From Candidatus Thiodictyon intracellulare (lineage in GTDB: Bacteria > Pseudomonadota > Gammaproteobacteria > Chromatiales > Chromatiaceae): a stretch of DNA of 6,618 nt. The notes beneath the pieces were generated by a model. The model saw nothing but the letters and a program-made list of their open reading frames with translations. It was not told the origin of the DNA and made no database searches. The stretch covers positions 1 through 6,618 of the forward strand of contig JADNEJ010000247.1 in the NCBI GenBank assembly GCA_016292295.1. Direction: 5' to 3'. This document shows, one piece after another, positions 1 through 6,526 of the stretch (positions are counted from its first letter, which is position 1; each line of letters begins with the position of its first letter). The position numbers and the translations under genes are program-made.

Positions 1-161
1 GAAGCGGCGCATCGGCAGTAGCACTCCGGCCATCGGGCGGCCATCGCGGTTGATCCTGACAGTATACCGGACCCGCCGCCCCGACGGGGCCCCGAAGTCC
101 GACAGGCTGATATTACCTCGCGATGGAATAGCTTTGACCACTTCAGGCTAGGCTGCCAGCG
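1..161. other. Window-edge stretch, possible end of an unknown gene
   Basis: This stretch is free of stops for 49 codons on both strands. On the plus strand the frame starting at base 2 runs to a TAG at 149-151. On the minus strand the frame from base 147 runs off the window edge, with a possible GTG at 141-139 but no ribosome binding site in front of it. The minus-strand reading has a plausible texture (for example RVRYTVRINRDGRPMAGVLL), but I recognise no family in either reading and codon third positions do not favour one strand. It is not threonine synthase, which often follows hom. It may be part of a gene cut by the window edge, or non-coding. Confidence 0.2.
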
Positions 162-227
162 GGCCTTGATCACAAATCCGCTCAAGGCCGGCCGGCCCAT
201 GTGAGTTTACGCGCGCAAGACCACATT
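162..227 (-). repeat. Truncated copy of the 124-bp MITE, inverted
   Basis: Read on the minus strand, this is the right-hand half of the 124-bp element found complete at 1786-1909, 2920-3043 and 3965-4088. It includes the terminal TGATCAAGGCC, the GGCC-rich palindrome and the CTTGCGCGCG segment. Similarity fades at about 227, where the other copies continue with GTTCTG, so the left half is missing. It lies in the opposite orientation to the complete copies. No matching target duplication can be seen, because the other end is lost. Confidence 0.85.
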
Positions 228-265
228 AGAAGTAGTCGATGAATTTGTTCATCTTATCGCATAGA

Positions 266-279
266 TTTTCGATCGAAAA
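266..279. promoter_or_regulatory. Perfect 14-bp palindrome TTTTCGATCGAAAA
   Basis: The sequence equals its own reverse complement over 14 bases and is AT-rich apart from the central CGATCG. Such a symmetric site could bind a dimeric regulator, or could be chance in AT-rich DNA. No promoter or gene start close by makes an operator role clear. Confidence 0.2.
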
Positions 280-401
280 AAATTTCCTCGTCGAATAATT
301 TTGCAGGCCAAAATCGAGAACCAAATTTCAATCTGATTCAGCCATGAACAGTATTTAGGCGTGAAATGAAAGACGATGCGATGGGCAGGGATCGCAACCA
401 G

Positions 402-427
402 CTAACCTGAGTGTATCCTAACCTGAG
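402..427. repeat. Direct repeat of CTAACCTGAG, 16-bp period
   Basis: CTAACCTGAG occurs at 402-411 and again at 418-427, just past the hom stop codon. The second copy ends seven bases before the stop triplet at 435-437. A short duplication or a repeated protein-binding site could explain it. The sequence does not decide between these. Confidence 0.4.
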
Positions 428-434
428 GCGCTTG

Positions 435-1751
435 TCAACCAGCCAGGTTTTCCATCCGGATGCGCATCACCGCCTCCTGCACTGACCCCAGGGCCTCGAT
501 GCGGACGATGGCCTGGTTCATCTGGCCCTCGCGCACCCGGTGGGTGAGCATGACGAGCGGGACATGGGTGTCGCCCTCACCGGGCTCTTTCTGCTGGATC
601 GCCTCGATGCTGATGCCCTGCTCGCCCAGGATGCTGGCGATGCGGGCCATGACGCCGGGCTCGTCGCGGGCCATCATGCGCAGGTAATAGGCAGTCTCCA
701 CCTCCTCTATCGGCAGGATCGGGGTGTCGGCCAGTTCGTCCGGCTGGAAGGCGAGGTGCGGCACGCGGTTGTTGGGGTCAGTGGTCAGTGCCCGCAGCAC
801 GTCCACCAGATCGGCCACCACCGAGGAGGCGGTGGGGAGCGAACCGGCACCGGCACCATAATAGAGTGTGGGACCGACTGCGTCGCCCTTGACCAGGATG
901 GCGTTCATCACCCCGTCCACATTGGCAATCAGACGCCGATGGGGAATGAGGGTCGGATGCACGCGCAGTTCAATCCCCTCCGGGCAACGGCGCGCAATCC
1001 CCAGGTGCTTGATGCGATATCCGAGTTGTTCCGCATAAGCAACGTCCTGCGCCTCGATGCGGGAGATGCCTTCGGTGAAACAGTGCTCGAATTGGAGCGG
1101 GATGCCGAAGGCGAGCGAGGCCAGGATGGTCAGCTTGTGGGCGGCGTCGATCCCTTCTACGTCGAAGGTCGGGTCCGCCTCCGCATAGCCGCGCGCCTGC
1201 GCCTCCTTGAGTACGTCCGCGAAGTCCCGGTCCTTGTCGCGCATTTCGGTGAGGATGAAATTGCCGGTGCCGTTGATGATGCCTGCGATCCATTCGATGT
1301 GGTTGGCAGCCAGGCCTTCGCGTAGGGCCTTGATGATGGGGATGCCGCCGGCGACCGCCGCCTCGAAGCCCACCATCACCCCGCGCTCCCGGGCAGCGGC
1401 GAAGATCTCATTGCCGTGGCACGCGATCAGGGCCTTGTTGGCGGTGACCACATGCTTGCCGTTGGCAATGGCCCGCAGCACCAGTTCCTTGGCCGGAGAG
1501 TAGCCGCCGATCAACTCGACGACGATCTCAACCTCCGGGTCATCTACCACCGCGAAGGCATCCTCCCCGATACGCCGGATGCGCTCGATCCCGGTGATAG
1601 CATCGCACTTGTTTTCCCGCGCCGCGGCGTGGGCGATCTCGATCCCGCGACCGGCCCGGCGCGCGATCTCCCCGGCGTTGCGGCTGAGCACGATGACCGT
1701 ACCGCTGCCGACGGTGCCTAAACCCAAAAGACCGATTTTGACCGGTTCCAT
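435..1751 (-). CDS. hom: Homoserine dehydrogenase with C-terminal ACT domain
   Basis: Hom reduces L-aspartate 4-semialdehyde to L-homoserine with NAD(P)H in the cytoplasm, at the branch leading to threonine, isoleucine and methionine. Counting from the ATG at 1751, the protein has 438 residues, normal for the monofunctional ACT-bearing form. The Rossmann fold opens with KIGLLGLGTVG (GxGxxG at 10-15). TANKAL (103-108) carries Lys106. Glu191 (in GYAEADP), Asp202 and Lys206 (in DAAHK) correspond to the substrate-binding and catalytic acid/lysine residues known in yeast Hom6. The ACT domain, which usually gives threonine feedback, covers about 355-430. A GTG four codons upstream (1763) is possible, but it overlaps the G-rich stretch GTGGGGG that best serves as ribosome binding site for the ATG. 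The gene is intact, although the DNA upstream is full of mobile debris: a 124-bp MITE ends 34 bp before the start codon. It was probably once cotranscribed with the alaC-type gene, now dead. Confidence 0.96.
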   Translation of the reverse strand: MEPVKIGLLGLGTVGSGTVIVLSRNAGEIARRAGRGIEIAHAAARENKCDAITGIERIRRIGEDAFAVVDDPEVEIVVELIGGYSPAKELVLRAIANGKHVVTANKALIACHGNEIFAAARERGVMVGFEAAVAGGIPIIKALREGLAANHIEWIAGIINGTGNFILTEMRDKDRDFADVLKEAQARGYAEADPTFDVEGIDAAHKLTILASLAFGIPLQFEHCFTEGISRIEAQDVAYAEQLGYRIKHLGIARRCPEGIELRVHPTLIPHRRLIANVDGVMNAILVKGDAVGPTLYYGAGAGSLPTASSVVADLVDVLRALTTDPNNRVPHLAFQPDELADTPILPIEEVETAYYLRMMARDEPGVMARIASILGEQGISIEAIQQKEPGEGDTHVPLVMLTHRVREGQMNQAIVRIEALGSVQEAVMRIRMENLAG

Positions 1752-1785
1752 AATTACCCCCACTAGTGTCCCAGCGTTGTTCGAT

Positions 1786-1909
1786 GGCCTTGATCATAAT
1801 TCCGCCCATCTTGTTCAGTCCCGGCGCCGCCGCTCCCTTGCAGAACATGGTCTTGCGCGCACAAACCCACATGGGCCGGCCGGCCTTGGGCGGATTTGTG
1901 ATCAAGGCC
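1786..1909 (+). mobile_element. Complete 124-bp MITE, copy 1, upstream of hom
   Basis: The element starts GGCCTTGATCATAATTCCGC and ends GCGGATTTGTGATCAAGGCC. Its ends are inverted repeats of about 23 bp with two mismatches. It is flanked by a perfect 9-bp duplication, TTGTTCGAT, at 1777-1785 and 1910-1918, the signature of transposition. It encodes no transposase and must move in trans. It lies 34 bp upstream of the hom ATG, so any hom promoter upstream of it now transcribes through a sequence able to fold into a long hairpin. Its hom-facing end contains TATGAT (1798-1793, minus strand), which resembles a -10 box, but has no good -35 partner. The other complete copies differ at about eight positions each. 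Confidence 0.92.
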
Positions 1910-1937
1910 TTGTTCGATCATGCTTCGTAAGACTTTT

Positions 1938-1943
1938 ATTATA
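1938..1943 (-). promoter_or_regulatory. Possible -10 box (TATAAT) facing hom
   Basis: The minus strand carries a perfect TATAAT in an AT-rich patch about 190 bp upstream of the hom ATG. At 16-18 bp spacing the -35 position holds only CTAAAG-like sequence, a poor match to TTGACA. If active, it would transcribe through MITE copy 1 into hom and would replace the lost upstream operon promoter. Confidence 0.25.
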
Positions 1944-2039
1944 AATACGTAATGGCGCTTCTTTAGAAAATCGACTTGAACGCCGGTTCCTCGCTCGGCC
2001 AGTCTTCCGCCCCATCCGATGGGTGGGAGACATGGCTTT

Positions 2040-2330
2040 ATGTACGCAGGCAAACTGGTTTTCGCACAACTTACCGATCATCTTCCGCTGTCGATCTTTC
2101 GGCAATGCGTGCAGCGTTATAGCGGCCATCACAAGATCAAATCGCTCACATGCCTGGATCAACTTCTCTGTATGACGTTCGCGCAACTGACCTACCGGGA
2201 GAGTCTACGTGGCATTGAAACCTGTCTGCGCGCGAATAAGAGCAAGCTTTACCAGATGTGCATTCGCGGCGAGATGTTGCGAAATACTCTAGCGAATGCC
2301 AACTTTGTGATCAAGGCCGTCGACTCGTGA
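2040..2330 (+). pseudogene. N-terminal fragment of an IS4-family transposase (DUF4372 type)
   Basis: From ATG 2040 the reading MYAGKLVFAQLTDHLPLSIF, followed by stretches such as CLDQLLCMTFAQLTYRESLR and IETCLRANKSKLYQMCIRG, is characteristic of the N-terminal DUF4372 domain of IS4-family DDE transposases. Only about 88 family residues remain, ending at LANAN (base 2303). Full-length relatives are several hundred residues long, so the whole catalytic DDE domain is missing. The frame then continues through 15 bases identical to the MITE right end and stops at a TGA (2328-2330), giving a chimeric tail FVIKAVDS. The fragment cannot be an active transposase. It sits on the strand opposite to hom and to the alaC pseudogene, between the two. 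The original left end of the insertion sequence is not obvious in 1919-2039. Family assignment is from remembered motif resemblance. Confidence 0.78.
2304..2318 (+). repeat. 15-bp remnant of the MITE right end
   Basis: TTTGTGATCAAGGCC is identical to the last 15 bases of the complete 124-bp elements, but the rest of the element is absent. It is fused directly to the broken transposase frame. Either a MITE inserted here and was mostly deleted, or this is the surviving right terminus of the insertion sequence that encoded the transposase. Confidence 0.7.
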
Positions 2331-2497
2331 GCCAACATAACGGGGGGCCACGTCGATCACGTATCAGACCCGCGCTCCGCAGCGGCACGGTCACAGCAGG
2401 GCACATCGCAGTGGACCCTGATGGTTGTTTCCGGTAGTCCCTTCTTTGTGTCTCCGTGAGAGAACGCCTTTGTCGAGACCTGGCGAAGAGCATCAAC
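2331..2497. other. Non-coding gap between transposase fragment and alaC pseudogene
   Basis: I see no gene, RNA or clear terminator in this stretch. It lies downstream of the alaC pseudogene stop (2498-2500, minus strand). The phrase TTCTTTGTGTCTCCGTGAGA (2440-2459) resembles an intergenic repeat seen in many proteobacterial genomes. It is present once here. Confidence 0.4.
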
Positions 2498-2919
2498 TCA
2501 GGCCCCCGCCCGCGACTCGCGCCGGAACATCTCATTGATACCGCGCACCGCCTGGATAGAACACTATTTGTTCTCGATCAGGCCGAAGCGTACATACTCG
2601 TCCCCATAGTCGCCGAAGCCGATCTCCGGGGCCATCGCGATCTTGGCCTCGACGATCAGACGCTTGCATAACTGCAGCGACAGGGAGGCCCCGTCCTAAA
2701 GGTGGGGACGGATCTACTTTTGGATGAAGCGGGGGATGCGCGCCACACGGACATGGTCGCTCGCGGCAGGTCGACCTCCCACCCGGCCTCGTTCAGGCCC
2801 TTGCACAGGACATCCCGACGGCCCTAATAGGTCGCGGCGATCTCGCGCACGCACTCCTGGGTGCCTTTCAGCGCGGTGATGGCCGCCACCTGGATGGGGG
2901 TAAAGGTGCCGTAGTCGAG

Positions 2920-3043
2920 GGCCTTGATCATAATTCCGCCTACCTTTTTCAGTCCCGGCGTCGCCGCTCCCTTTCAGAACATTGTCTTGCGCGCGTAAAC
3001 CCACATGGGCCGGCCGGCCTTGGGCGGATTTGTGATCAAGGCC
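2920..3043 (+). mobile_element. Complete 124-bp MITE, copy 2, inside the alaC pseudogene
   Basis: This copy has the same length, ends and orientation as the copies at 1786 and 3965. It is flanked by a perfect 9-bp duplication, GTAGTCGAG (2911-2919 and 3044-3052). Removing the element and one duplicate rejoins the coding sequence for Leu-Asp-Tyr-Gly of the aminotransferase, so the empty site can be reconstructed from the window itself. It has about eight differences from copy 1 and seven from copy 3 by hand alignment. A 17-bp tandem duplication overlaps its right end. Confidence 0.93.
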
Positions 3044-3073
3044 GTAGTCGAGATTAGGCCGTAGTCGAGATTA
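3040..3073. repeat. 17-bp tandem duplication at the MITE right junction
   Basis: GGCCGTAGTCGAGATTA occurs twice in tandem (3040-3056 and 3057-3073). The unit joins the last four bases of the MITE to the target duplication and the next bases of the alaC gene, so it arose after insertion. An extra base relative to the expected TAT codon (ATTA for ATA) also shifts the frame and yields a TAA on the minus strand at 3073-3071. Confidence 0.9.
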
Positions 3074-3964
3074 GGACTTGATGCGCGCCAGGGCCCCGAC
3101 CAGGGTCTTGTTGCCGCACATGAAGCCGACCCACCACCCGGGATGTTGTAACTCTTCGACAGCGTAAAGAACTCGACCGCGATGTCCTTGCCCCCGGGAC
3201 CTGGAGGATCGACGGGGCCTAGTAGCCGTCGAAGACGATGTCAGCGTAGGCGAGATCGTGCACCACCCAGATGCTGCGCTCACCGGCGATGTCGATCACC
3301 CGCTGGAAGAAGTCCAGGTCCACGCACTAGGTGGTCGGGTTACCGGGGAAATGCAGCACCAGCATCTTCGGTTTGGGCCAAGACTCCAGGATGGCGCGCC
3401 GCAACTCCGCGAAAAAATCGGTGTCCGGGGTCAGGCGGACATGGCGCACGTCGGCCCCGGCGATGATGAACCCATAAGGATGGATCGGATAGGCCGGGTT
3501 GGGCACCAGCACGGTGTCTCCGGCCCCCATGATCGCGAGCGCCAGATGCGCCAGGCCCTCCTTGGAGCCGATGGTGACGATCGCCTCCGCGTCCGGGTCC
3601 AGGTGCACGTCGTAGCGATCCCGGTACCAGTTGCAGATGGCCCGGCGCAGGCGCGAGATGCTGCGGGAGACCGAGTAACTGTGGGTGTCCTTGCGCCCCG
3701 CCGCCTCGATCAGCTTGTGGACGATGTGCTGGGGGGTCGGCTGATCCGGATTGCCCATCCCGAAGTCGATCACGTCCTCGCCACTGGCTCGCGCCTTAAC
3801 CTTCAACTCGTTGACGATATTGAAGACATAGGGTGGCAGGCGCTTAATGCGCCGGAAATCGGAGTCGGGAATGACCACTGCGACCTCGGAATGGCAACAA
3901 AGCCCTGAAGTGTACCGTTGCGCCCCGGGGATTGAAACCGCGATCACCACCGAGGGCGCCGGGC

Positions 3965-4088
3965 GGCCTTGATCATAATTCCGCCCACCTTGTTCAGTCC
4001 CGGCGTCGCCGCCCCCTTACAGAACATTGTCTTGCGCGCGCAAACCCACATGGACCGGCCGGCCTTGGGCGAATTTGTGATCAAGGCC
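3965..4088 (+). mobile_element. Complete 124-bp MITE, copy 3, between alaC and maeB
   Basis: The element again begins GGCCTTGATCATAATT and ends GTGATCAAGGCC, with imperfect inverted ends. Flanks are GCGCCGGGC (3956-3964) and GCGCTGGGC (4089-4097), a 9-bp duplication with one mismatch. It therefore looks somewhat older than the other two insertions, and it also carries a private change in the right terminal repeat (GGGCGAATT for GGGCGGATT). It occupies the intergenic region between the divergent alaC pseudogene and maeB, ending 134 bp before the maeB start. Confidence 0.9.
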
Positions 4089-4122
4089 GCGCTGGGCGAC
4101 CGAGGTTTTTCCGGCAGTGACC

Positions 4123-4151
4123 TTGTGATTCGCGGGCTTACATTCCATATT
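4123..4151 (+). promoter_or_regulatory. Weak candidate promoter for maeB
   Basis: TTGTGA (4123-4128) and CATATT (4146-4151) are separated by 17 bp, each matching the sigma70 consensus at four of six positions. The pair lies between MITE copy 3 and the maeB start, leaving a leader of about 65 bases. It is the best pair I found there, but it is not strong. Confidence 0.22.
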
Positions 4152-4222
4152 CACAGGCCCCACAGCCCCCGACGGGCAAACCCACTGCGCTGCCCCGTTC
4201 AGCATCAAGCCCGAGTTTTCTT

Positions 4223-6526
4223 ATGAGCCAAAATCTGTCCGCCGCCGAACAGGCACTGCGCGAGGCCGCCCTTGAGTATCATCGTAGCCCCAGTCACGGC
4301 AAGATCTCAGTCACGCCCACGAAGCCGCTGTCGAACCAGCAAGACCTGGCGCTGGCATACTCGCCCGGCGTGGCCTACCCCTGTCTCGCCATCCATGCCG
4401 ATCCGGCGCTCGCGGCAGAATATACCTCACGCGGGAATCTGGTGGGCGTCGTGACCAACGGCACGGCCGTCCTGGGCTTAGGCGACATAGGCCCGCTGGC
4501 GGGCAAGCCCGTGATGGAGGGCAAAGGGTGCCTCTTCAAGAAATTCGCGGGGATCGATGTCTTCGATATCGAGCTGGCCGAGCACGACCCGGACAAGCTG
4601 ATCGACATCATTGCCGCGCTCGAGCCGACACTGGGCGGCGTCAACCTGGAGGACATTAAGGCCCCGGAGTGCTTCTATGTCGAGCGCGAACTGAGCCGGC
4701 GCATGAACATCCCGGTGTTCCATGACGATCAGCACGGCACCGCCATCATCTCAAGCGCGGCCCTGCTCAACGGCCTGGAGCTGGTCGGCAAGGCCATCGG
4801 CGGCGTGAAACTGGCGGTCTCGGGTGCCGGCGCAGCGGCCATCGCCTGTGTGGACGTCATGGTCGGTCTGGGCGTGCGCCGCGAGAACGTCTTCATGGTC
4901 GATTCCAAGGGCGTGATCTACGAGGGCCGCCCCGGCGGCTTCGACGAATCCAAGGCCTGCTATGCGCAGTCGACGCCGGCGCGCACCTTGGCCGATATCG
5001 TCCGGGATGCCGACGTCTTTTTGGGCTGCTCCGCCGCCGGGGTACTGACGGTCGACATGGTGAAGACCATGGCCGTGCGGCCCATCATCCTGGCCCTGGC
5101 CAACCCCGAGCCCGAGATCCGCCCGGAACTGGCCAAGGCCGCGCGCCCCGACTGCATCATCGCGACCGGCCGTTCAGACTACCCGAACCAGGTCAACAAC
5201 GTCCTGTGCTTCCCCTACATTTTCCGCGGCGCACTCGACTGCGGCGCCACCAAGATCACGCCCGCGATGAAGCTCGCCTGCGTGTATGAGATCGCGGCAC
5301 TGGCAAAGCGCGAGGCCATCGATGTCGTGGCCGCTGCCTATGCCGGAGAGGAATTGAAATTCGGACCCGAGTACCTGATCCCCAAGCCGTTCGACACCCG
5401 CCTGATCCTGACCATCGCACCCGCCGTGGCCCAGGCCGCCGCCGACTCGGGGGTGGCAACCCGCCCCATTGCCGATATGCAGGCTTACAAGGACAGCCTG
5501 TCGCTCTTTATCTACCAGACCGGTATCCTCATGCGCCCGGTCTTCAATGTCGCCAAAGCCCTGCCTGACGCCGCAAAGCGCATCGCCTTTGCCGACGGCG
5601 AGGACGAGCGGGCGTTGCGCGCAGCCCAGATGGCGATCGACGCAGGCGTGGCCCTGCCCATCCTGATCGGACGCCCTGCCGTAATCAACGCCCGCATTGA
5701 GAAGGCCGGGCTGCGGATGCGCATCGGGGTCGATGTGGAAAATGCTAACCCCCATGAAGACCCACGCTTCCGCCAGTATTGGACCCATTATCACAAGCGC
5801 ATGAGCCGCAACGGCGCAACCCCCGATGAGGCCAAAGCGGCGGTGCGTCGCTCGAATACCCGCATCGCCGCACTCATGGTCACGCTCGGCGACGCCGACG
5901 CCATGCTTTGCGGCCTGGTGAGCACCTACGATGCTCATCTCGAATGCATCGACAGCATCATCGGTCTGAAGCCCGGCGTCAGCAATTACGCGGCCGTCAA
6001 TGTCCTGATGACCGACCTCGGACCGCTCTTCATCACCGACACCTATGTCAATGAAGACCCCAGTGCACAACAGTTGGCCGAAATCGCCTGGATGGCCGTG
6101 CAGGAGGTACAGCGCTTCGGCCTGCCGCCGAAGGTCGCCTTTCTGTCGCATTCCAGTTTCGGTTGGTCCAAGCGCGCCTCGGCCAAGAAGATGCGTCTGG
6201 CGCGCGACCTGTTCGTGGCCAGCCACCCCGGCATTGAATGTGATGGCGAATTACACGGCGACGCCGCGCTCGACGAGGGTATCCGCAACAGGTACCTGAG
6301 CAACTCGACCTTGAGCGGCGCGGCGAACCTGCTGATCTGCCCCAACCTGGATGCGGCCAACATCCTCTACAACGTGCTGAAAACCACGATCAGCGGCGGA
6401 GTGACGGTGGGGCCGATCCTGATGGGTGCCGCCGCCGCGGCCTACATCCTCACCCCCGCGGCCACGGCGCGCCGGATGCTGAACATGACGGCGCTGGCCG
6501 TGGCGAGCGCGCCGGTAACCGGTTAG
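4223..6526 (+). CDS. maeB: NADP-dependent malic enzyme, MaeB type, with phosphotransacetylase-like domain
   Basis: The enzyme decarboxylates L-malate oxidatively to pyruvate and CO2, normally producing NADPH, in the cytoplasm. At 767 residues it matches the large MaeB class (E. coli MaeB is about 759). The malic N-terminal domain (about 20-155) has [10 protein letters not shown] with Tyr46, [14 protein letters not shown] with Lys101, and [11 protein letters not shown] with Glu143 and Asp144. FHDDQHGTA (166-173) supplies the metal-binding aspartate pair. The NAD(P)-binding domain follows with [10 protein letters not shown] (199-208), ALANPEPEI and [11 protein letters not shown]. Residues about 430-760 form the phosphotransacetylase-like domain, with [22 protein letters not shown] and [18 protein letters not shown]. 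In known MaeB proteins this domain is regulatory (acetyl-CoA sensing) and not catalytic. The ribosome binding site is weak (CCGAG about eight bases upstream), but the start fits the family N-terminus. The gene is intact and divergent from the alaC pseudogene; both consume or make pyruvate-linked metabolites. Coenzyme preference (NADP) is inferred from the family. Confidence 0.96.
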   Translation: MSQNLSAAEQALREAALEYHRSPSHGKISVTPTKPLSNQQDLALAYSPGVAYPCLAIHADPALAAEYTSRGNLVGVVTNGTAVLGLGDIGPLAGKPVMEGKGCLFKKFAGIDVFDIELAEHDPDKLIDIIAALEPTLGGVNLEDIKAPECFYVERELSRRMNIPVFHDDQHGTAIISSAALLNGLELVGKAIGGVKLAVSGAGAAAIACVDVMVGLGVRRENVFMVDSKGVIYEGRPGGFDESKACYAQSTPARTLADIVRDADVFLGCSAAGVLTVDMVKTMAVRPIILALANPEPEIRPELAKAARPDCIIATGRSDYPNQVNNVLCFPYIFRGALDCGATKITPAMKLACVYEIAALAKREAIDVVAAAYAGEELKFGPEYLIPKPFDTRLILTIAPAVAQAAADSGVATRPIADMQAYKDSLSLFIYQTGILMRPVFNVAKALPDAAKRIAFADGEDERALRAAQMAIDAGVALPILIGRPAVINARIEKAGLRMRIGVDVENANPHEDPRFRQYWTHYHKRMSRNGATPDEAKAAVRRSNTRIAALMVTLGDADAMLCGLVSTYDAHLECIDSIIGLKPGVSNYAAVNVLMTDLGPLFITDTYVNEDPSAQQLAEIAWMAVQEVQRFGLPPKVAFLSHSSFGWSKRASAKKMRLARDLFVASHPGIECDGELHGDAALDEGIRNRYLSNSTLSGAANLLICPNLDAANILYNVLKTTISGGVTVGPILMGAAAAAYILTPAATARRMLNMTALAVASAPVTG

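Larger units (their letters stand above)
228..434. other. AT-rich intergenic region downstream of hom
   Basis: No gene is supported here. The stretch is clearly richer in A and T than the surrounding coding DNA, especially at 240-350. It contains a perfect 14-bp palindrome (266-279) and a 10-bp direct repeat (402-411 and 418-427). Neither forms a convincing GC stem followed by a T run for hom transcripts leaving on the minus strand. A threonine synthase gene, which accompanies hom in many proteobacteria, is not present. Confidence 0.6.
2498..3878 (-). pseudogene. alaC: Decayed AlaC-type aminotransferase, split by a MITE
   Basis: Intact relatives are PLP-dependent class I/II aminotransferases of about 400 residues that make alanine from pyruvate and glutamate. 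A likely GTG start at 3878 has GAGG five bases upstream. Reading runs through [30 protein letters not shown] and [12 protein letters not shown] to PGNPTT, then meets TAG (3327-3329). Recognisable sequence continues: [19 protein letters not shown] (3219-3221), a frameshift near 3191-3195, the PLP-lysine region TLSKSYN, a second frameshift near 3136-3141, then GFMCGNKTLVGALARIKS. A MITE (2920-3043) interrupts the LDYGTF segment. The remainder carries TAGs at 2824-2826, 2714-2716, 2696-2698 and 2564-2566 and a third frameshift near 2739-2745, with GIN EMF-type C-terminal sequence ending at TGA 2498-2500. Many independent lesions make function impossible. In related bacteria this gene often precedes hom, which fits its position and strand here. 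Confidence 0.93.

Noticed and set aside
422..450. AACCTG...CAGGTT inverted repeat across the hom stop codon as a terminator
   Set aside because: The six-pair stem has an 18-base loop and no T run on the minus strand, too weak to call.
460..1944. Several long plus-strand open frames opposite hom
   Set aside because: They are shadows of the GC-rich hom gene, match no family I know, and overlap a gene with clear catalytic motifs.
1763..2053. Open frames on the minus strand through the MITE copies (peptides containing AQGRPAHVGL and similar)
   Set aside because: The frames are by-products of the repeat. The element length of 124 bp is not a multiple of three, copy 3 has a stop within it, and the frames run into unrelated flanks.
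1970..2327. ATCGACTTG (1970-1978) and GTCGACTCG (2319-2327) as a target duplication around the transposase fragment
   Set aside because: Only seven of nine bases match, and the sequence after 1978 does not resemble the GGCCTTGATCA terminus, so coincidence is likely.
2564..3329. Amber codons in alaC as possible pyrrolysine or suppressor-read codons
   Set aside because: Frameshifts and a transposon insertion in the same gene rule out translation of a full protein by stop readthrough.
3258..3908. A 216-codon plus-strand open frame opposite the alaC pseudogene
   Set aside because: It mirrors the aminotransferase sequence and has no independent family features. The minus strand clearly carries the real, though decayed, gene.
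162..4088. The repeats as a CRISPR array
   Set aside because: The units are 124 bp, about 1 kb apart, with inverted termini and target duplications. This is a transposon pattern, not a spacer-repeat pattern.
5174..6226. A 350-codon minus-strand open frame within maeB
   Set aside because: It is antisense to the conserved malic enzyme and phosphotransacetylase-like domain, with no recognisable motifs. Long antisense frames are common in GC-rich genes.
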